Positions 20,942-33,360 of a stretch of 64,000 bases of DNA are shown here, piece after piece. The stretch covers positions 59,316,273 to 59,380,272 of the forward strand of contig CM072522.1 in NCBI GenBank assembly GCA_036898135.1, given 5' to 3'. The translations under genes were made by a program, and so were the position numbers. Below the pieces are notes generated by a model. That model was not told the origin of the DNA. It did not search any database and saw only the letters and a list, made by a program, of their open reading frames with translations. The DNA comes from Oncomelania hupensis (Eukaryota > Mollusca > Gastropoda > Littorinimorpha > Pomatiopsidae). Every line of letters starts with the position of its first letter. Position 1 is the first letter of the stretch.

Positions 20942-21843
20942 TACTACATACGTATGTAGGAGTTTACAAAAACAAAAGCAAAGACTTAGAACCTGTGCTG
21001 AAACATCCGTGCATAAAAATAGCCGCTGTTGCTGTTGCTTCTAGATCTAATTCTGTTTCGATCTGCACAGCTTCAAGCTGTAAGTCAAGTCGAGATTCGC
21101 ATATTGAAGCATTTAGTATTATTTTTATTTTATGATGATTAATATACTGACACAATTAGTAATAAAGAGTAAAAGTAATACATAACACATAATGCACACA
21201 TACAACGATTTCACATCTATATCAACAATAAAACCATGACAAAACTTCAAAGCGCTATGGATACGTTGATGTCCCTTCAGCACAAGGCAAAGCAAGTTTA
21301 TAATGGTCTAAAAAAACAGTGACATTTATATTGCAGGCACCAAAGCAATTATTTATTTAACTAATATTATTCTTTTTAACTGATACAGTAAATTTGTTAT
21401 AAGTACTTCAATGATATGTATTTTAATGAGAAACACATATTAAAAAAATGTTGCGGAAATTTCCATAAATCATCTCATATAATATATAATGTAGATTAAG
21501 CCTATGTATACTGTATAACAGTGTTTACTTGGTTCTAGGCAGGAAATGGGGAATGCTATTATTAGCCTACTGCTGAGAACTAACAAAATGCAAATCAAGG
21601 AACGCAACTATTAAATATGGTCGATAATAATTATGCTCATATTAACAAAGTATACCGTTGCGCTATTGCGAAATGCTAAATCTGTGTAAATCGAACAGAA
21701 TTAGAAGCACAGCGATCATTTTTAATGTCAACTAGTCACAGTCATGCAAGCATCATTTCGTAACACATCGGAGAGCTTCGTTCGACTTCGGTGCTTGTCT
21801 TTTTGGGCGAATGACTGGAACTAGGTTGGAAAAAACAAGTTTG

Positions 21844-22750
21844 CATCCGGACCATATATAGTGCTCTCCTAATAGCCAAGAGCTCCACCGTGAGGGTACT
21901 GGAGCCACCGTGAGGGTACTGGAGCCACCGTGAGGGTACTGGAGACACCGTGACAGTACTGGAGACACATGGGGCTCCAAAGGACCAGGACCCCACCCCC
22001 TCTATTGTAAATCCGTAGCCCGATGCTCCTCCCTCTAACACAGCCATCGGTAAAACTGTTAGATCTTCTTGGAATGAAGCCACCCTCTCTCTGGCCAGCT
22101 GGGGCAAAAGGGGCAAGTCCCTTTCCTTGCTGAGGTTATCCACCCCCAAAAGCAACTTAAATCTCGGTAATTCCCAAAGAGAAGGGGGAAGTATGGGAAA
22201 TTCAAGCGCCACATCACCCACGCTGTAAAAAAAACCGTTGGAAGTCTCCGCAATCCCGACAACCACCCTCCGACCCCTGGACCAATAGAACTAAGGGCAG
22301 AGCTCCCTCGCTGTGGAGTTTGGAACGAAACCCGCTCTAGCCACATATCTCGCGCAGGCAAGCCTAATCCGGTGCCCCAGGGGCACAATGCCAGCCAGTC
22401 TGTAGACCATATGGGCCGGGATCGACCCCTACAACCCCAAGGACCCTCTGAGTATCTTACATTCTACCGGGATCAACGCATCCAGGGAGGAGGGGAGGGG
22501 TGAATGTCATACATCAGCTCGTCACCCACTAGTAATTGGGATCGCACCAAGGCGACACAGAGGGACACCAGAAGACCTGGGTCACCACCCCAGGACTCAC
22601 CCTTAACAAAGCGCAACATGTGCCCGGCCCTTCGCGCTCCCCTAATATTATGCTCGACCTGGGAGCAAAGCGACCCGTTAAACGAGTAGTGCACCCCCCA
22701 AAACCGGATCTCCCTGGACGCGCCGATCTCCCCTCAAAGTTTTATTTTGA
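21844..22750 (-). pseudogene. LINE fragment: RT thumb to RNase H start
   Basis: The minus strand reads GARRAGHMLRFVKGESWGGD and LLVSLCVALVRSQL (RT thumb, 22694-22473), then VLEGGASGYGFTIEGVGSWS and ELLAIRRALYMVR, the first half of RNase H. Frames change several times. A 20-bp unit with gtgagggtactgg repeats about four times (21885-21962) inside the RNase H frame and shifts it. Confidence 0.65.
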
Positions 22751-22805
22751 GTGCGTCAAAGCAGGGTCACCACCCCGAGAAAAAGGTATAAAGACAGGTT
22801 TGACC

Positions 22806-22984
22806 GGCGAGGGCCTAAGACCGGTCTGGCTCAGCTTGTGTGCTGACACCGCGCTGTTATGTGGCGAGAGCCTAAGACCGGTCTCGCTCAGCTCGTGTGC
22901 TGACACCGCGCTGTAATGTGGCGAGAGCCTAAGACCGGTCTCGCTCAGCTCGTGTGCTGACACCGCGCTGTAATGTGGCGAGGA
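22806..22984 (+). repeat. 57-bp minisatellite, 3 copies
   Basis: The unit contains cctaagaccggtctcgctca and gtgtgctgacaccgcgctgt. The 57-bp length keeps frames open, so the apparent ORFs (for example GLRLSPHYSAVSAHELSET) are repeat artefacts. Confidence 0.8.
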
Positions 22985-23265
22985 AAGGAACGAACTACGT
23001 GAGGCAAGGCCTATCCTCTTCAAAACGTGAGTAAATGATAGTACCCGAACACCTGAAGCGTAAAGGGGGCTCTTGAGTTAAGAAGGCGGAGGAGTGATGC
23101 CTAACGTCGAAGGAAAATACTGCGTGCTGTAGATGAAGAGTTGAAGAAGTGGTATAGTGGCGGGCGCTGCAGGCGGTACTGGAGAGAGGTAGTGGACTGG
23201 CAAGTAGGAAGGTGCTCCCCGACATGGAAAGGGGGCCCAAGGAAGACGGGTGACCGTGGGGAGAG

Positions 23266-23775
23266 ATGCAAGCTGTCTATCAGTAAGGGACAAGCTGTCT
23301 ATCAGTAAGGGGTAAGCTGTGTATCAGTAAGGGGTAAGCTGTCTATCAGTAAGGGACAAGCTGTCTATCAGTAAGGGACAAGCTGTCTATCAGTAAGGGA
23401 CAAGCTATCTATCAGTAAGGGGTAAGCTGTGTATCAGTAAGGGACAAGCTATCTATCAGCAAGGGACAAGCTATCAGTAAGGGACAAGCTATTTATCAGT
23501 AAGGGGTAAGCTGTCTATCAGTAAGGGACAAGCTATCTATCAGTAAGGGGTAAGCTGTCTATCAGTAAGGGACAAACTATCTATCAGTAAGGGGTAAGCT
23601 ATCTATCAGTAAGGGACAAGCTGTCTATCAGTAAGGGACAAGCTGTCTATCAGTAAGGGGTAAGCTATCTATCAGTAAGGGGTAAGCTATCTATCAGTAA
23701 GGGACAAAACATCTATCAGTAAGGGGTAAGCTATCTATCAGCAAGGAACAAGCTGTCTATCAGTAAGGGAAAAGG
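23266..23775 (+). repeat. 22-bp minisatellite, about 23 copies
   Basis: The unit is acaagctgtctatcagtaag plus gg, alternating with a ggt variant (ggggtaagct). Confidence 0.9.
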
Positions 23776-24542
23776 GAGTAACTGGTGCAGATATAAAGAG
23801 CTTTTCTATAAAAGTCAGACCAGGTCTGAAATGCTATTGTCAAATACAGGAAGAAGCCGACGAGATATAAAAGGCTAAAAACATGAGAAAAAAAAAGGAA
23901 TACATTCGGATTTAAAACTATCACAAGAAATTATTATTAAAAAAACGCAATATACACACAAAAAAAATTGTAGTGAAAGAGTTACTGAAGGACTATGTAC
24001 AAGACTAAATGTCCAAATTGATACTAGACGCAGCCGGATGCACACACACATGAAAATTTAAAAAAAAAAAAAAAAAGCGGTTGAGAATTGAACGCCAGGC
24101 GCTTAGCACCAAACTGGTGTAAGACAGTCATGCTCAGCCGGATTTCTAAAAAAAGAAACAAAACAGAAGTTATAATTAAGTTTGATGAAAATGTACAGGT
24201 AAAGCTGATGGAGAGCTTAACGCCTAAAGAAAAGCAGAATATTACAATCAAGACTTAAAGATTTAATCGGAGTGGCTAGAGCTGAATTCTGAGTCCACAA
24301 AATCGGTAATCCGGCGAAGCGGGTCAACTGAGACTACGGATGCAATCTGGTCAAGAAACTCCTCCCGTGCAAGGAGGACTGCAGGGTGCGAAATGGGTAC
24401 TGGGGGAGTGGACGGCCGGGGAAACATTCCCCCTCCAGGGGTCCATGGGGACAAGTCCCCGTCCAGGGGCCGAGCCATGGGAGTTCACAAATGCTCAGCC
24501 TCAGAGGCGGTTGACGCAGCGTGCGCCTGCCCAGGGGCGGTT

Positions 24543-24865
24543 AATGTGTGTACAGTGTCGACCAAGGGTGTGACTAGCTTAGTAAGATGTTCTATCATAG
24601 TGTGTGTACAGTTTCGACCAATGATGTAACTAACGTAGTAAGATTTTCTATCATAGTGTGTGTACAGCTTCGACCAAGGATGTGACTAACGTAGTAAGAT
24701 TTTCTATCCTAGTCTCAAGTCTGTGGATGGCCACCCAGGGTTCAGGCCCTTAGTCCGGCATGGGTTTATTATAGTTGATCGGTGTATCTGACTCGCCCAG
24801 GGTCTAGGCCCTAAAGTCAGGCATGGGTTTATTACAGTTGATCGGTGTACCTGACTCGCCCGGTC
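24543..24865 (+). repeat. 59-bp (x3) and about 66-bp (x2) tandem repeats
   Basis: The first units share gtgtgtacag, tcgaccaagg and tagtaagattttctatc. The second share aggcatgggtttattacagt and tgatcggtgtacctgactcg. Confidence 0.65.
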
Positions 24866-25079
24866 TAGTCCGAGCCAAGACGGGCACTCCGCCAATTTTG
24901 CGCTCTGTCGCCAGGCGACGAGGCGTTCCGGGTGGGGGACGGGGTGCTGGTCACAACTGTTCTAGACCGAGCTCTGAGTGGAGAAGATCATATTACTTTT
25001 GACCCCTGACCCAGCAGACAAGCCTAACCCCTTGGCAGCCATCATCCAGCCGACTGCAGCTGAACACTAATATACACAG

Positions 25080-26544
25080 TTGTTTATTGATAGCAGTCAG
25101 AGCGTTCCACTCTCTGTTTGAGTCAAGGCTGGGCTGGATTTCCTCCCGTCCTGCTCAATCAGAAAATGATAAAATCAATACACTGTGCAAGATTTTTGCT
25201 AATTTTGCTGTAGTGTATGCAAGTGTGAAAACATGTTGACCTAAACGTACAAGATTTGACCCCCCACGCCGCCCCCCCCCCCCCCAAAAAAAAAAAAAAA
25301 AAAAAAAAAAAGCATAAGCTGCGTTAGAAAATGAGACCAAAAAATGTTTACTCATGTGTACATTTCAAAATTTCTTTCTTTCTTTCTTTCAATTTAGGAT
25401 ATTTGTGTTTTTCCCCAAAACAGTCTTTCAATCTAGTGAGTTCAACAAGCAAGGCAGAGTATGCACACTTTCTGTCATTGTTAGAAATAATTAATAATCT
25501 AAAACAATATGTAGATAAATATATGTAGATAAAATATGTACAAACAAAAAAATAATATTAAATAAATACAAATACATATATGCATGTAAATGTATACAAT
25601 TATTATTAAAATATACAATCATCTATGTAAACTAACAGAATAATGTGCAAGCAGGAAAGCAAGTGGTGGGGTGGGGGGAAGAGGAGAAAGAGAGAAAGTT
25701 GTGCAATTTAAAATGAAACGAAAACAATACTCAAACAATGATACAAAAACACAGTGTGAGCTGCATGTGAATGCATGAAATAAATGATCCTACCAGAACT
25801 TATGTGTCTGTCCTCTGCCAAACTGGTAAAATATCCATTTAGTGCACATGAAAAATCCTCCGGCAGTACTGTCAATGATCAAGTATCTTAACTTTTGTAG
25901 AAGATATTTGAACAAGTTAATGCATTAAATTTCATGCTGTTTGCATAAGTTGTTCAGAGCTTCACACAGTCAACGGAGCCTGGTACTGAAACCTTAAAAA
26001 ACGCCACACTTTTAAATCACTAATAACATCTTTCACAATTAATCAGTCATTTCGTTTCTTATATTTTTCAATGCACAAAAGTTATATCTTACAATGTTAA
26101 CAACTTTCAAAGCACTTAAAATGCAAGTGATCACAGAAATTGAAGTCAAACTTCACCAAAAATGTGTTCTTACCATTCACAGTAACAGAGAAAACAGTAC
26201 CACAAAGTACCACACCACACCACATTATATAGCACGTTTCTTCTTAAATACCACAACAGTCAACAAAATATAACTCTTACTCGGTGCTTCAAACACTATA
26301 GAAACCAAGTTTTAAAAAATAATTGTCAGAAATATGCAATTCTTCTGAATAAAATAGAAAAACAGATGAAAACATTCCAAGCACAACAGCAGCAATGTGC
26401 CAGTTAACAAAGACAAAGAGTCCAGCCCGCTTAAAAAAGGGGGGAAGGGAAGCCTGGCATCGTAGCTAAGAGCAGGTGGCAGGCAGATCAGATTTCATGC
26501 TGAAAGGGACTGAAGGCTTGTAAACAGAGCCTACAGTATCAGCT
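25080..26544. other. no gene recognised; poly-C/poly-A and AT-rich sequence
   Basis: It holds a (c)n(a)n run at 25266-25311 and short AT-rich repeats (about 25500-25600). I see no coding or element boundaries. Confidence 0.4.
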
Positions 26545-27690
26545 GTGACCTAAAGCACAAAAACATCATATCATGTGTTCATAGACTTCAAAAAGTCGCT
26601 TGACCGAGTCTGGCATGCAGCTCTGTGTGCAACCATGAGAGTGTACAACATCAGCCCTACAACTATTGAAGTCATCAAAAGCCTGTATGACAAGGCTACC
26701 AGTGTAGTCCTCCACAACAGCGCCATCGGAAACTGGTTTAGAACAATCAGTGTGCATCAGGGATGCCTACTCTCTCCAACACTCTTCAACATCTTCCTAG
26801 AGCGCATCATGTCAAATGCCCTTGCAGACCATGAAGGCACAGTCAGTGTAGGGGGAAGAGCAATCAACAGCCTCCGTTTTGTGGATGACATTGACGGATT
26901 GGCTGGAGAGTAACAAGAACTTGAACAGCTGGTACATAGGCTTGACACCACCTCCAGAGCCTATGGATTGGAAATAAGTGCAGAGAAGACCAAAATGATG
27001 ACCAACAACACCAATGGCATCAACATAGACATCAAAGTCCAAGGCCAATCCCTCAACACAGTGCATATCTTCAAATATTTAGGAGCCATTGTATCAGACA
27101 TGGGTCCCGACAGGAAGTCCTCTCCATGATCGCACAAACATCTGCTGCCCTGGCGAGATTGAAGCCAATTTGGAAAGACAGGACCATCAGTCTACATTCC
27201 AAGGTAAGGCTGCTGTGCTCCATTGTCATCTCCATCTTCCTATATGCTTGCAAAACATGGACCCTCACAGCAGATCTCCAACGAAGAATACAAAGCATGG
27301 AGATGGGGTGCTACAGAAAACTTCTGGGCATTTCATATACCCAGCACATCACCAATGACAAAGTCCAACAGACCATCACACAAGCCATTGGACAACACGA
27401 TGACCTGCTCACAGTGGTGAAAAAACGGAAACTCCAATGGTATGGCCACGTCACCAGATTATCAGGTCTTGCAAAGACCATCCTGCAAGGCACAGTGCAA
27501 GGAGGTAGAAGAAGGAGACCGAAAAAGAGGTGGGAGTACAACATTCGAGAATGGACTGGCTTGACACTGAGCGAAACAATCAGGGTTGTTGAGGACAAGA
27601 AAAGATGGAGGACGATGGTTAAACGATCATCTGTGGTGCCCCTACAACCTCCGAATTATGGGATAGGATAGGTTAAGATAGGATGTGTGT
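26545..27690 (+). pseudogene. RTE-type LINE, 3' half, frameshifted
   Basis: The frames encode RT palm (VFIDFKKSLDRVWH), HQGCLLSPTLFNIF and FVDDIDGLAGE, where the catalytic FADD is FVDD. After a stop come the thumb (LEISAEKTKMMTNNTNG) and the 3' segment WYGHVTRLSGLAKTILQGTV to PPNYGIG. It ends in a ggataggata-type tail. It matches the element at 56437-60141 throughout. The start is 5'-truncated. Confidence 0.85.
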
Positions 27691-27789
27691 GTGTGTATTT
27701 ATTTAATTTAATCTTTTCTTTATTTTGTTTGTTTGTGGGGTAATTTCTGTGCTTTGTAGGACCTCCGGCCTCCCTCCCCCATAATGCAT

Positions 27790-28288
27790 CCATGTACAGT
27801 TAATGTGTTGAAGACTTGTAAGACAGTGAGCCAAGCCATGTACAGTTAATGTGTTGAAGACTTGTAAGACAGTGAGCCAAGCCATGTACAGTTAATGTGT
27901 TGAAGACTTGTAAGACAGTGAGCCAAGCCATGTACAGTTAATGTGTTGAAGACTTGTAAGACAGTGAGCCATGTACAATTAATGTGTTGAAGACTTGTAA
28001 GACAGTGAGCCATGTACAGTTAATGTGTTGAAGACTTGTAAGACAGTGAGCCAAGCCATGTACAGTTAATGTGTTGAAGACTTGTAAGACAGTGAGCCAA
28101 GCCATGTACAGTTAATGTGTTGAAGACTTGTAAGACAGTGAGCCAAGCCATGTACAGTTAATGTGTTGAAGACTTGTAAGACAGTGAGCCAAGCCATGTA
28201 CAGTTAATGTGTTGAAGACTTGTAAGACACTGAGCCAAGCCATGTACAGTTAATGTATTGAAGAATTGTAAGACAGTGAGCCAAGACA
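27790..28288 (+). repeat. 46-bp minisatellite, about 11 copies
   Basis: The unit contains atgtacagttaatgtgttga and agacttgtaagacagtgagc. A single diverged unit is present in the introns of genes A and B (for example cagtttatgtgttgaagatt at 42400), so the array grew from cluster intron sequence downstream of gene C exon 4. Confidence 0.8.
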
Positions 28289-28390
28289 TGAGGGTTGCTG
28301 AGGACAAAGAAAGATAGAGTACACTGGTTAGACAATCATCTGTGGTGCCCCAACGACCTCCGAGTTACGGGGATAGGATAAGATAGTAAG
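28289..28390 (+). mobile_element. RTE 3'-end fragment
   Basis: gttgctgaggacaaagaaag through tctgtggtgccccaacgacc to a ggataggataagatag tail, about 100 bp. Confidence 0.75.
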
Positions 28391-28417
28391 AAGAGAGATA
28401 TTAAGTTCGATTATTAC

Positions 28418-31400
28418 CTCAGGCTCCATTGGATTTATATAACTCTCTGCCTTCACCCATACTGTTTTCGTTTCCAATGGCCCACTGCTTTCTGTAACAA
28501 AGAAATCAGCAAACACATCGTGGGTGAGTGCCACAGTGGACGATACAAATGAACAGTTGTTGTCACTCACATCCATACTCCTGTGTGGATCATACCAACT
28601 TGTAATCACTAAAACGTTCACTTCCATGAGAAATGTTCTTGTCACTCCTGGAATTAAACATTTTCTCACTGGCACATAAGGTAAGTTAATTTAGCTCACC
28701 GACTGTAATACACAGAAGTGAGATCTAGAGAAGCAAAACTGTAAATCATTTCAGCTACAATCACAATATAATTTGTATTTTTAAATGACACGCATCACAA
28801 TCAGGACTCCCAATTATGCCGGATTTGGCTAAATCACACCTTAGTCCCTCAAAATCGTGCCTTAGAATTGCTGATCAGGTGTGAGAAGTACGTCTTAAAT
28901 GTTACAATAGGTGCTGAAAACATTCGTGAAAAATCAATCTACGTCATGAGAAGGTCATGAAAGCGTAATCATTTCTGAAATTAGCATGGCTATGTGACAG
29001 AAAAATTAGCTCAATGTTTATTGGTTTATCTTTTGCCCTATCAACCAATCAAAAAAACTAATAAATCATCTCCCTATGCTTAGGAAGTGACGTCATACTT
29101 TGATGTGAGTATGAGGTAGGTTTGTGACACATCGTACACAGTATTTACTTCCCTTGTTCCACTACAAAACCATCTATCATGGGTTTGTCTATGTTGTTTT
29201 TTTAAAAATAATTTGAAACTCTTTAAAATGCTTAACAAGGAGTGAAAAAAAAATCCTCAAAATTGTAAAATGATAGTGATTCCACTCCTTAGATTCATTA
29301 CAAATGGGGAGCCCTGACTATAATACGCTAATGTACTTACCATATTCCTTAGTTTCATAGTCAGGTTCTGTCTTCACCTTAGACAACAGTGGTATATGCG
29401 GCTCCCTCATGTCACTGTCAGGTGCTGTCTTGATTTCTGATTCTTCCTTTATGTTGAACTCACTGTCAGTCACATTAGCGGTACCTCTGACAATCTGTTC
29501 ACTGCTGCTGTGAGAAACATAGTGGCTTTCTCTTCCTGCAATTTCTAAAAAAAAAAACAACAACTTTCATGTGAATAGTTCCTGACAGCAAGCACAGTGA
29601 TAAACTAAAAAGCCATCACATATGAAATCAGCAAATAAATCATGGGCGAGTGCCAACGTGGATGATAAAACTGAACAGTTGTTGTCACTCATATCCATAT
29701 TCCTGTGTGGATCACACTAACTTGTGACCACTAAACATTTGTCACTGACATCCTGTGTGGATCACACCAACTTGTGATCACTAAAGAGTTGTCACTGACT
29801 GGCAAGTAATTGAGCTCACAGCCTGTAATATACTTATTTGAGATCTAGAGAAGCAAAACTGTAAAGCATTTCAGCTACAATCACAATATAGTTTTTTTAA
29901 TACTACAAAAAACAAAAAGAAAACATGAACAGTATTACTATCAGGGTTCTCCATTATGCTGAGATTGGGTATAATCATGCCTTAAGACCCTCAAAATCAT
30001 GCCTTTGAATCGCTGGTCAGGTGTGAGAAATATGTCTTAAATGTTACAATTGGTGCAGAAAACATGCCTGACAAAACAATCTACAGGGTGAAATGATCGT
30101 GAATGCATAACATTTATAAAATTAACATGGCCATGCGACTGAAAACTTATCTCGATGTTCATTGGTTTATCTTTAGCACTATCAACCAATCCCGAAGCTC
30201 CTAAATCATGTTCATTGGTTTATCTTTAGCACTATCAACCAATCCCAAAGCTCCTAAATCATGTTCATTGGTTTATCTTTAGCACTATCAACCAATCCCA
30301 AAGCTCCTAAATCATCTCGCTACGCTTAGGAAGTGTCTTCATAGTTTGCTGTGATGTAGGTTTGTGATGCATCATGAGCCGTGGTTACTTCCATTGTTTC
30401 ACTACAAAACTATCAATCATCGCGTTCTTCCATTGGCTTTTTCCCACTCCTTAAAATGCTTAACAAGTAGAGAAAAAATCCTTTAAATTATAAAATGAAA
30501 GTGATTCCAGTTCTTAGATTCACAGCAAATGGGGAGCCCTGACTATAATACGCTTACCATATTCCTCAGTGTCACAGTGTGGTTCTGTCTTCACTTTACA
30601 CAACAGTGGGATATGTGGCTCCATCATGTCAATGTCAGGTGTTGTCTTCACTTTACACAACAGTGGGATATGTGGCTCCATCACGTCACTGTCAGGTGCT
30701 GTCTTGCTTTCTGATTCTCCCTTTATGTTGAACTCACTGCCAGTCATGTTAGCAGTACCTCTGACAATCTGTTCACTGCTGCTGTGAAAAACATGATGGC
30801 TTTCTCTTCCTGCAATTTCTAAACAAAACAACAGCTTTCATGTGAATATTTCCTGACAACAAGCATAATGACGAACTCAAAAACCATCACAAAAGAATGT
30901 ATCTTTTCCTCTCACCTAAATATTACAGATGACACAGTAAATAAACCTCCAAAGTGCAATCAAGGATGAACAAAGTACTGGTCTATTTCACGATTTCCAA
31001 TTAAAACAAATCCTGCAGAAACAACGTTGCCGTAGTTAAGATCAGCACCCAACATTCACTGCACAGTCCACACAAAAGGTCAGGAAAAAAACAAACTATT
31101 TTGTTGGTGTTAGGGTGTGGGTGTACTAAACCTGACACTTATTTTAATACGTTTCTGTGATACCATTCTTCAAGGAGCGCAGATGTTAACACTTGCCACC
31201 ACTTTGTGACATCTCAAATGAAAACAACAAAAAAATTACATTGTAGTAAAATACATTTTAAAAAAATGATGAGGCATTCATGAGTGTAAATGGCACTACC
31301 AGAAAAATTACTACTTGTGTAGAAGAAAAAGACCTGGGGGTGACGTTTGATACAGGATTAAAATTTGATGTGCATATTCAAAATGCTATAAGTAAAGCTA

Positions 31401-32352
31401 ACAAGATGGTTGGGCTGATTAAAAGGACCTTCACGTTTATTGATAGAGATGTATTTGTCAAGCTATATAAAGCTTTGGTCAGACCACATCTAGAATATGG
31501 TAACGTCATTTGGCACGCTCACTTAATACGTCAATCAGTGGCAATAGAAAAAGTGCAACGTAGAGCCACGAAGCTCGTAAAGGAGTGTAGTAACATGTCG
31601 TACAGTGAGCGTTTACAGTTCTTAAAGTTGCATTCTCTAAAAGGTAGACGTGTGCGTGGTGACCTCATCGCGACATACCAAATTTATCATAACCATGTAG
31701 ACCTGAGATGGGATTATTTCTTTGAGAGTACACACAGTTCAAAAACAAGAAACGCTGAGGGAAAGGTCTTTATTAAACAATGTGATACTAACTTAAGGAA
31801 ATATTGCTTTAGCTATCGGGTTGCTAATTTTTGGAATAACCTACCACCAAATTTTAAAAATGCACACTCAACTAACATCTTCAAAAATCTGCTTGATGCC
31901 AATGCTAAATTTGTTAATCTATTTAACGAATTCGATTGAATTCAAGAGAGGAAAATTTTAGCACCGAATGACCATGACTGCTTTAAGAATGTATAATACA
32001 AACATGGGGCGTACACAGGCTTCACAGCCTATACCCAGCCTCTACTACTACTACTACTATTCAATTCACATAAAAATAATAGGAGAATGACAATGCTTTC
32101 ATTTTGACTGGCATGGAATTTATATTTTTTTTTTACAGGTTGATACCACGATGTTGATCTTAACTGTCCTGTATTGGCTGTAGACTTTGCAAAATATCAA
32201 GTTTCCATGTTCAAGGATGTATGTTTCATCACCGGAGCCAACTCACCTTGCGCATGCCACGCTTGCAATCTCATCCAGTCTACCACTGGTTCCTCAGCAA
32301 TATCAATCTCCAGCTTCACCTCAGACAGCACTGGACTGTCTTCGTCCTCCAT
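28418..32352 (-). CDS. gene C: 5' exons of a modular zinc-finger gene, finger exon missing
   Basis: Minus-strand exons are 32352-32247 (start), 30818-30558, 29544-29341 and 28491-28418, with GT-AG borders and compatible phases (1,1,1,0). Exon 1 gives MEDEDSPVLSEVKLEIDI. Two copies of exon 2 follow each other, the first carrying an internal 57-bp duplication. The last exon reads GPLETKTVWVKAESYINPME. SUMO-like sites are VKLE, IKGE, VKTE, IKEE, VKTE and VKAE; one copy has become VKTT. No minus-strand finger exon exists below 28418 in the window, where RTE fragments and minisatellites stand instead. It is a truncated gene, unless it splices beyond the window. Confidence 0.65.
30558..30818 (-). 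CDS. gene C exon 2 with internal 19-residue duplication
   Basis: 261 nt against 204 nt in its four paralogues. The extra 57 nt duplicate the segment MEPHIPLLCKVKTxPD; one copy reads VKTTP, the other VKTEP. Phase is unchanged. Confidence 0.8.
31265..32059 (+). mobile_element. CR1-like LINE, 3' fragment in gene C intron 1
   Basis: The frame 31280-31939 encodes the RT thumb and C-terminus (EEKDLGVTFDTGLKFDVHI, LVRPHLEYGNVIWH, VANFWNNLPPNFKNAHS). A short UTR and a (tac)n tail at 32041-32059 follow. ATTCA flanks both ends. The same intron in gene A (about 5575-5600) has the empty site, so the boundaries are well defined. Confidence 0.8.
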
Positions 32353-32407
32353 AACATAGTAATGCAGCACTCAACGTTGCGAAACAATTGCACAACCTCA
32401 ATATGAC

Positions 32408-32423
32408 CAGGGGAAGTCATACC
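32408..32423 (-). promoter_or_regulatory. conserved ETS-like motif upstream of gene C
   Basis: The inverted counterpart of the gene A motif, read on minus as ggtatgacttcccctg, with one change. Confidence 0.35.
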
Positions 32424-32878
32424 GAAAGTTTGCTAAGAGAAAAACTCTCCATACCGTTATAAATTTATTCACTAACAATTAAGTAGAAAGACGCCTGGCG
32501 CTAAAGAAGTTTTTAAAAACTTATCATAAATATAATAATGCTTACCTGTGAAAAATTATTTATATCAAAAATGAATAGAACAAGCAGCTATTTATAAATT
32601 AATCAAAGATTTAATTCGGGATAGGAGGAGGAGTTACCGAAAGAGATAAATGCAAAGCCAAATTGGCATTTACTAAATTAGTTTCGTATGCCTCGAAAAA
32701 TTAACTGACATGGCATTAGTAAAAAATTGGAATACTTGTGTTATTTTGATATGTCTTTTACATTTATCTTACATTTTTAAGATGATACTTGTTATTTTGT
32801 GACTTCTTTTGTTTGTTTGCTGAATGCATGTTTATAAAGTTGTCCCTGTAACCTCCACTTCATCTACCTTCATTCCTT

Positions 32879-33195
32879 CTTTATTCTATCAGTGACATTG
32901 TATTGTACACACAACAACACAATGCTCAGTTTTACATTGTTATAAACATTTTAATACTTTATTCTATCAGTGACATTGTAATGTACACACAACAACACAA
33001 TGCTCAGTTTGACATTGTTATAAACATTCTAATACTTTATTCTATCAGTTACATTGTAATGTACACACAACAACACAATGCACAGTTTTACATTGTTATA
33101 AACATTTTAATACTTTATTCTATCAGTGACATTGTAATGTACACACAAGAACACAGTGCTCAGTTTGACATTTTTATAAACATTTTAATACTTTA
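32879..33195 (+). repeat. 78-bp minisatellite, 4 copies
   Basis: The unit contains attctatcagtgacattgta and cacacaacaacacaatgctc. The matching place upstream of gene A (about 4690-4765) has one inverted copy, so this array expanded after the A/C duplication. Confidence 0.8.
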
Positions 33196-33229
33196 TTTAT
33201 AGAGTATTCTTTTAGCTGTTATAAACATG

Positions 33230-33350
33230 CAATTACATAGCCTGTACACAACAACAAAGTGCTGTATTACACAGCCTGTACACAACAAAGTGCTGTATTA
33301 CACAGCGTGTACACAACAACAAAGTGCTGTATTACACATCCTGTACACAA
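33230..33350 (-). repeat. 34-bp minisatellite, about 4 copies
   Basis: Inverted counterpart of 4505-4650 (cctgtacacaacaacaaagt). Confidence 0.75.
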
Positions 33351-33360
33351 CATTACATGG

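Larger units (their letters stand above)
19641..21843. mobile_element. Mutator-like TIR element with 9-bp target duplication
   Basis: The left end GCGAACTTGTTTTTTCCAAC and the right end read inverted (GCAAACTTGTTTTTTCCAAC) begin inverted repeats of roughly 100 bp (19641-19755 and 21742-21843, both with ccgaagtcgaacgaagctc). Both ends are flanked by ATCCGGACC (19632-19640 and 21845-21853). Removing the element restores the LINE frame as RRALYMVRMALSS. Long TIRs with a 9-bp duplication suggest a MULE or foldback type. No MULE transposase is visible. Confidence 0.7.

Noticed and set aside
23266..23775. CRISPR-like array
   Set aside because: The 22-bp units are contiguous with no unique spacers, in a eukaryotic context.
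24055..24135. tRNA-like remnant on minus (ggcgttcaattctc as a B box)
   Set aside because: Only a weak B-box resemblance; no A box or stems could be supported.
24263..24478. Possible LINE ORF1 C-terminus on minus (REEFLDQIASVVSVDPLRRI)
   Set aside because: The peptide looks protein-like, but I could not place it in a family or join it to neighbouring frames.
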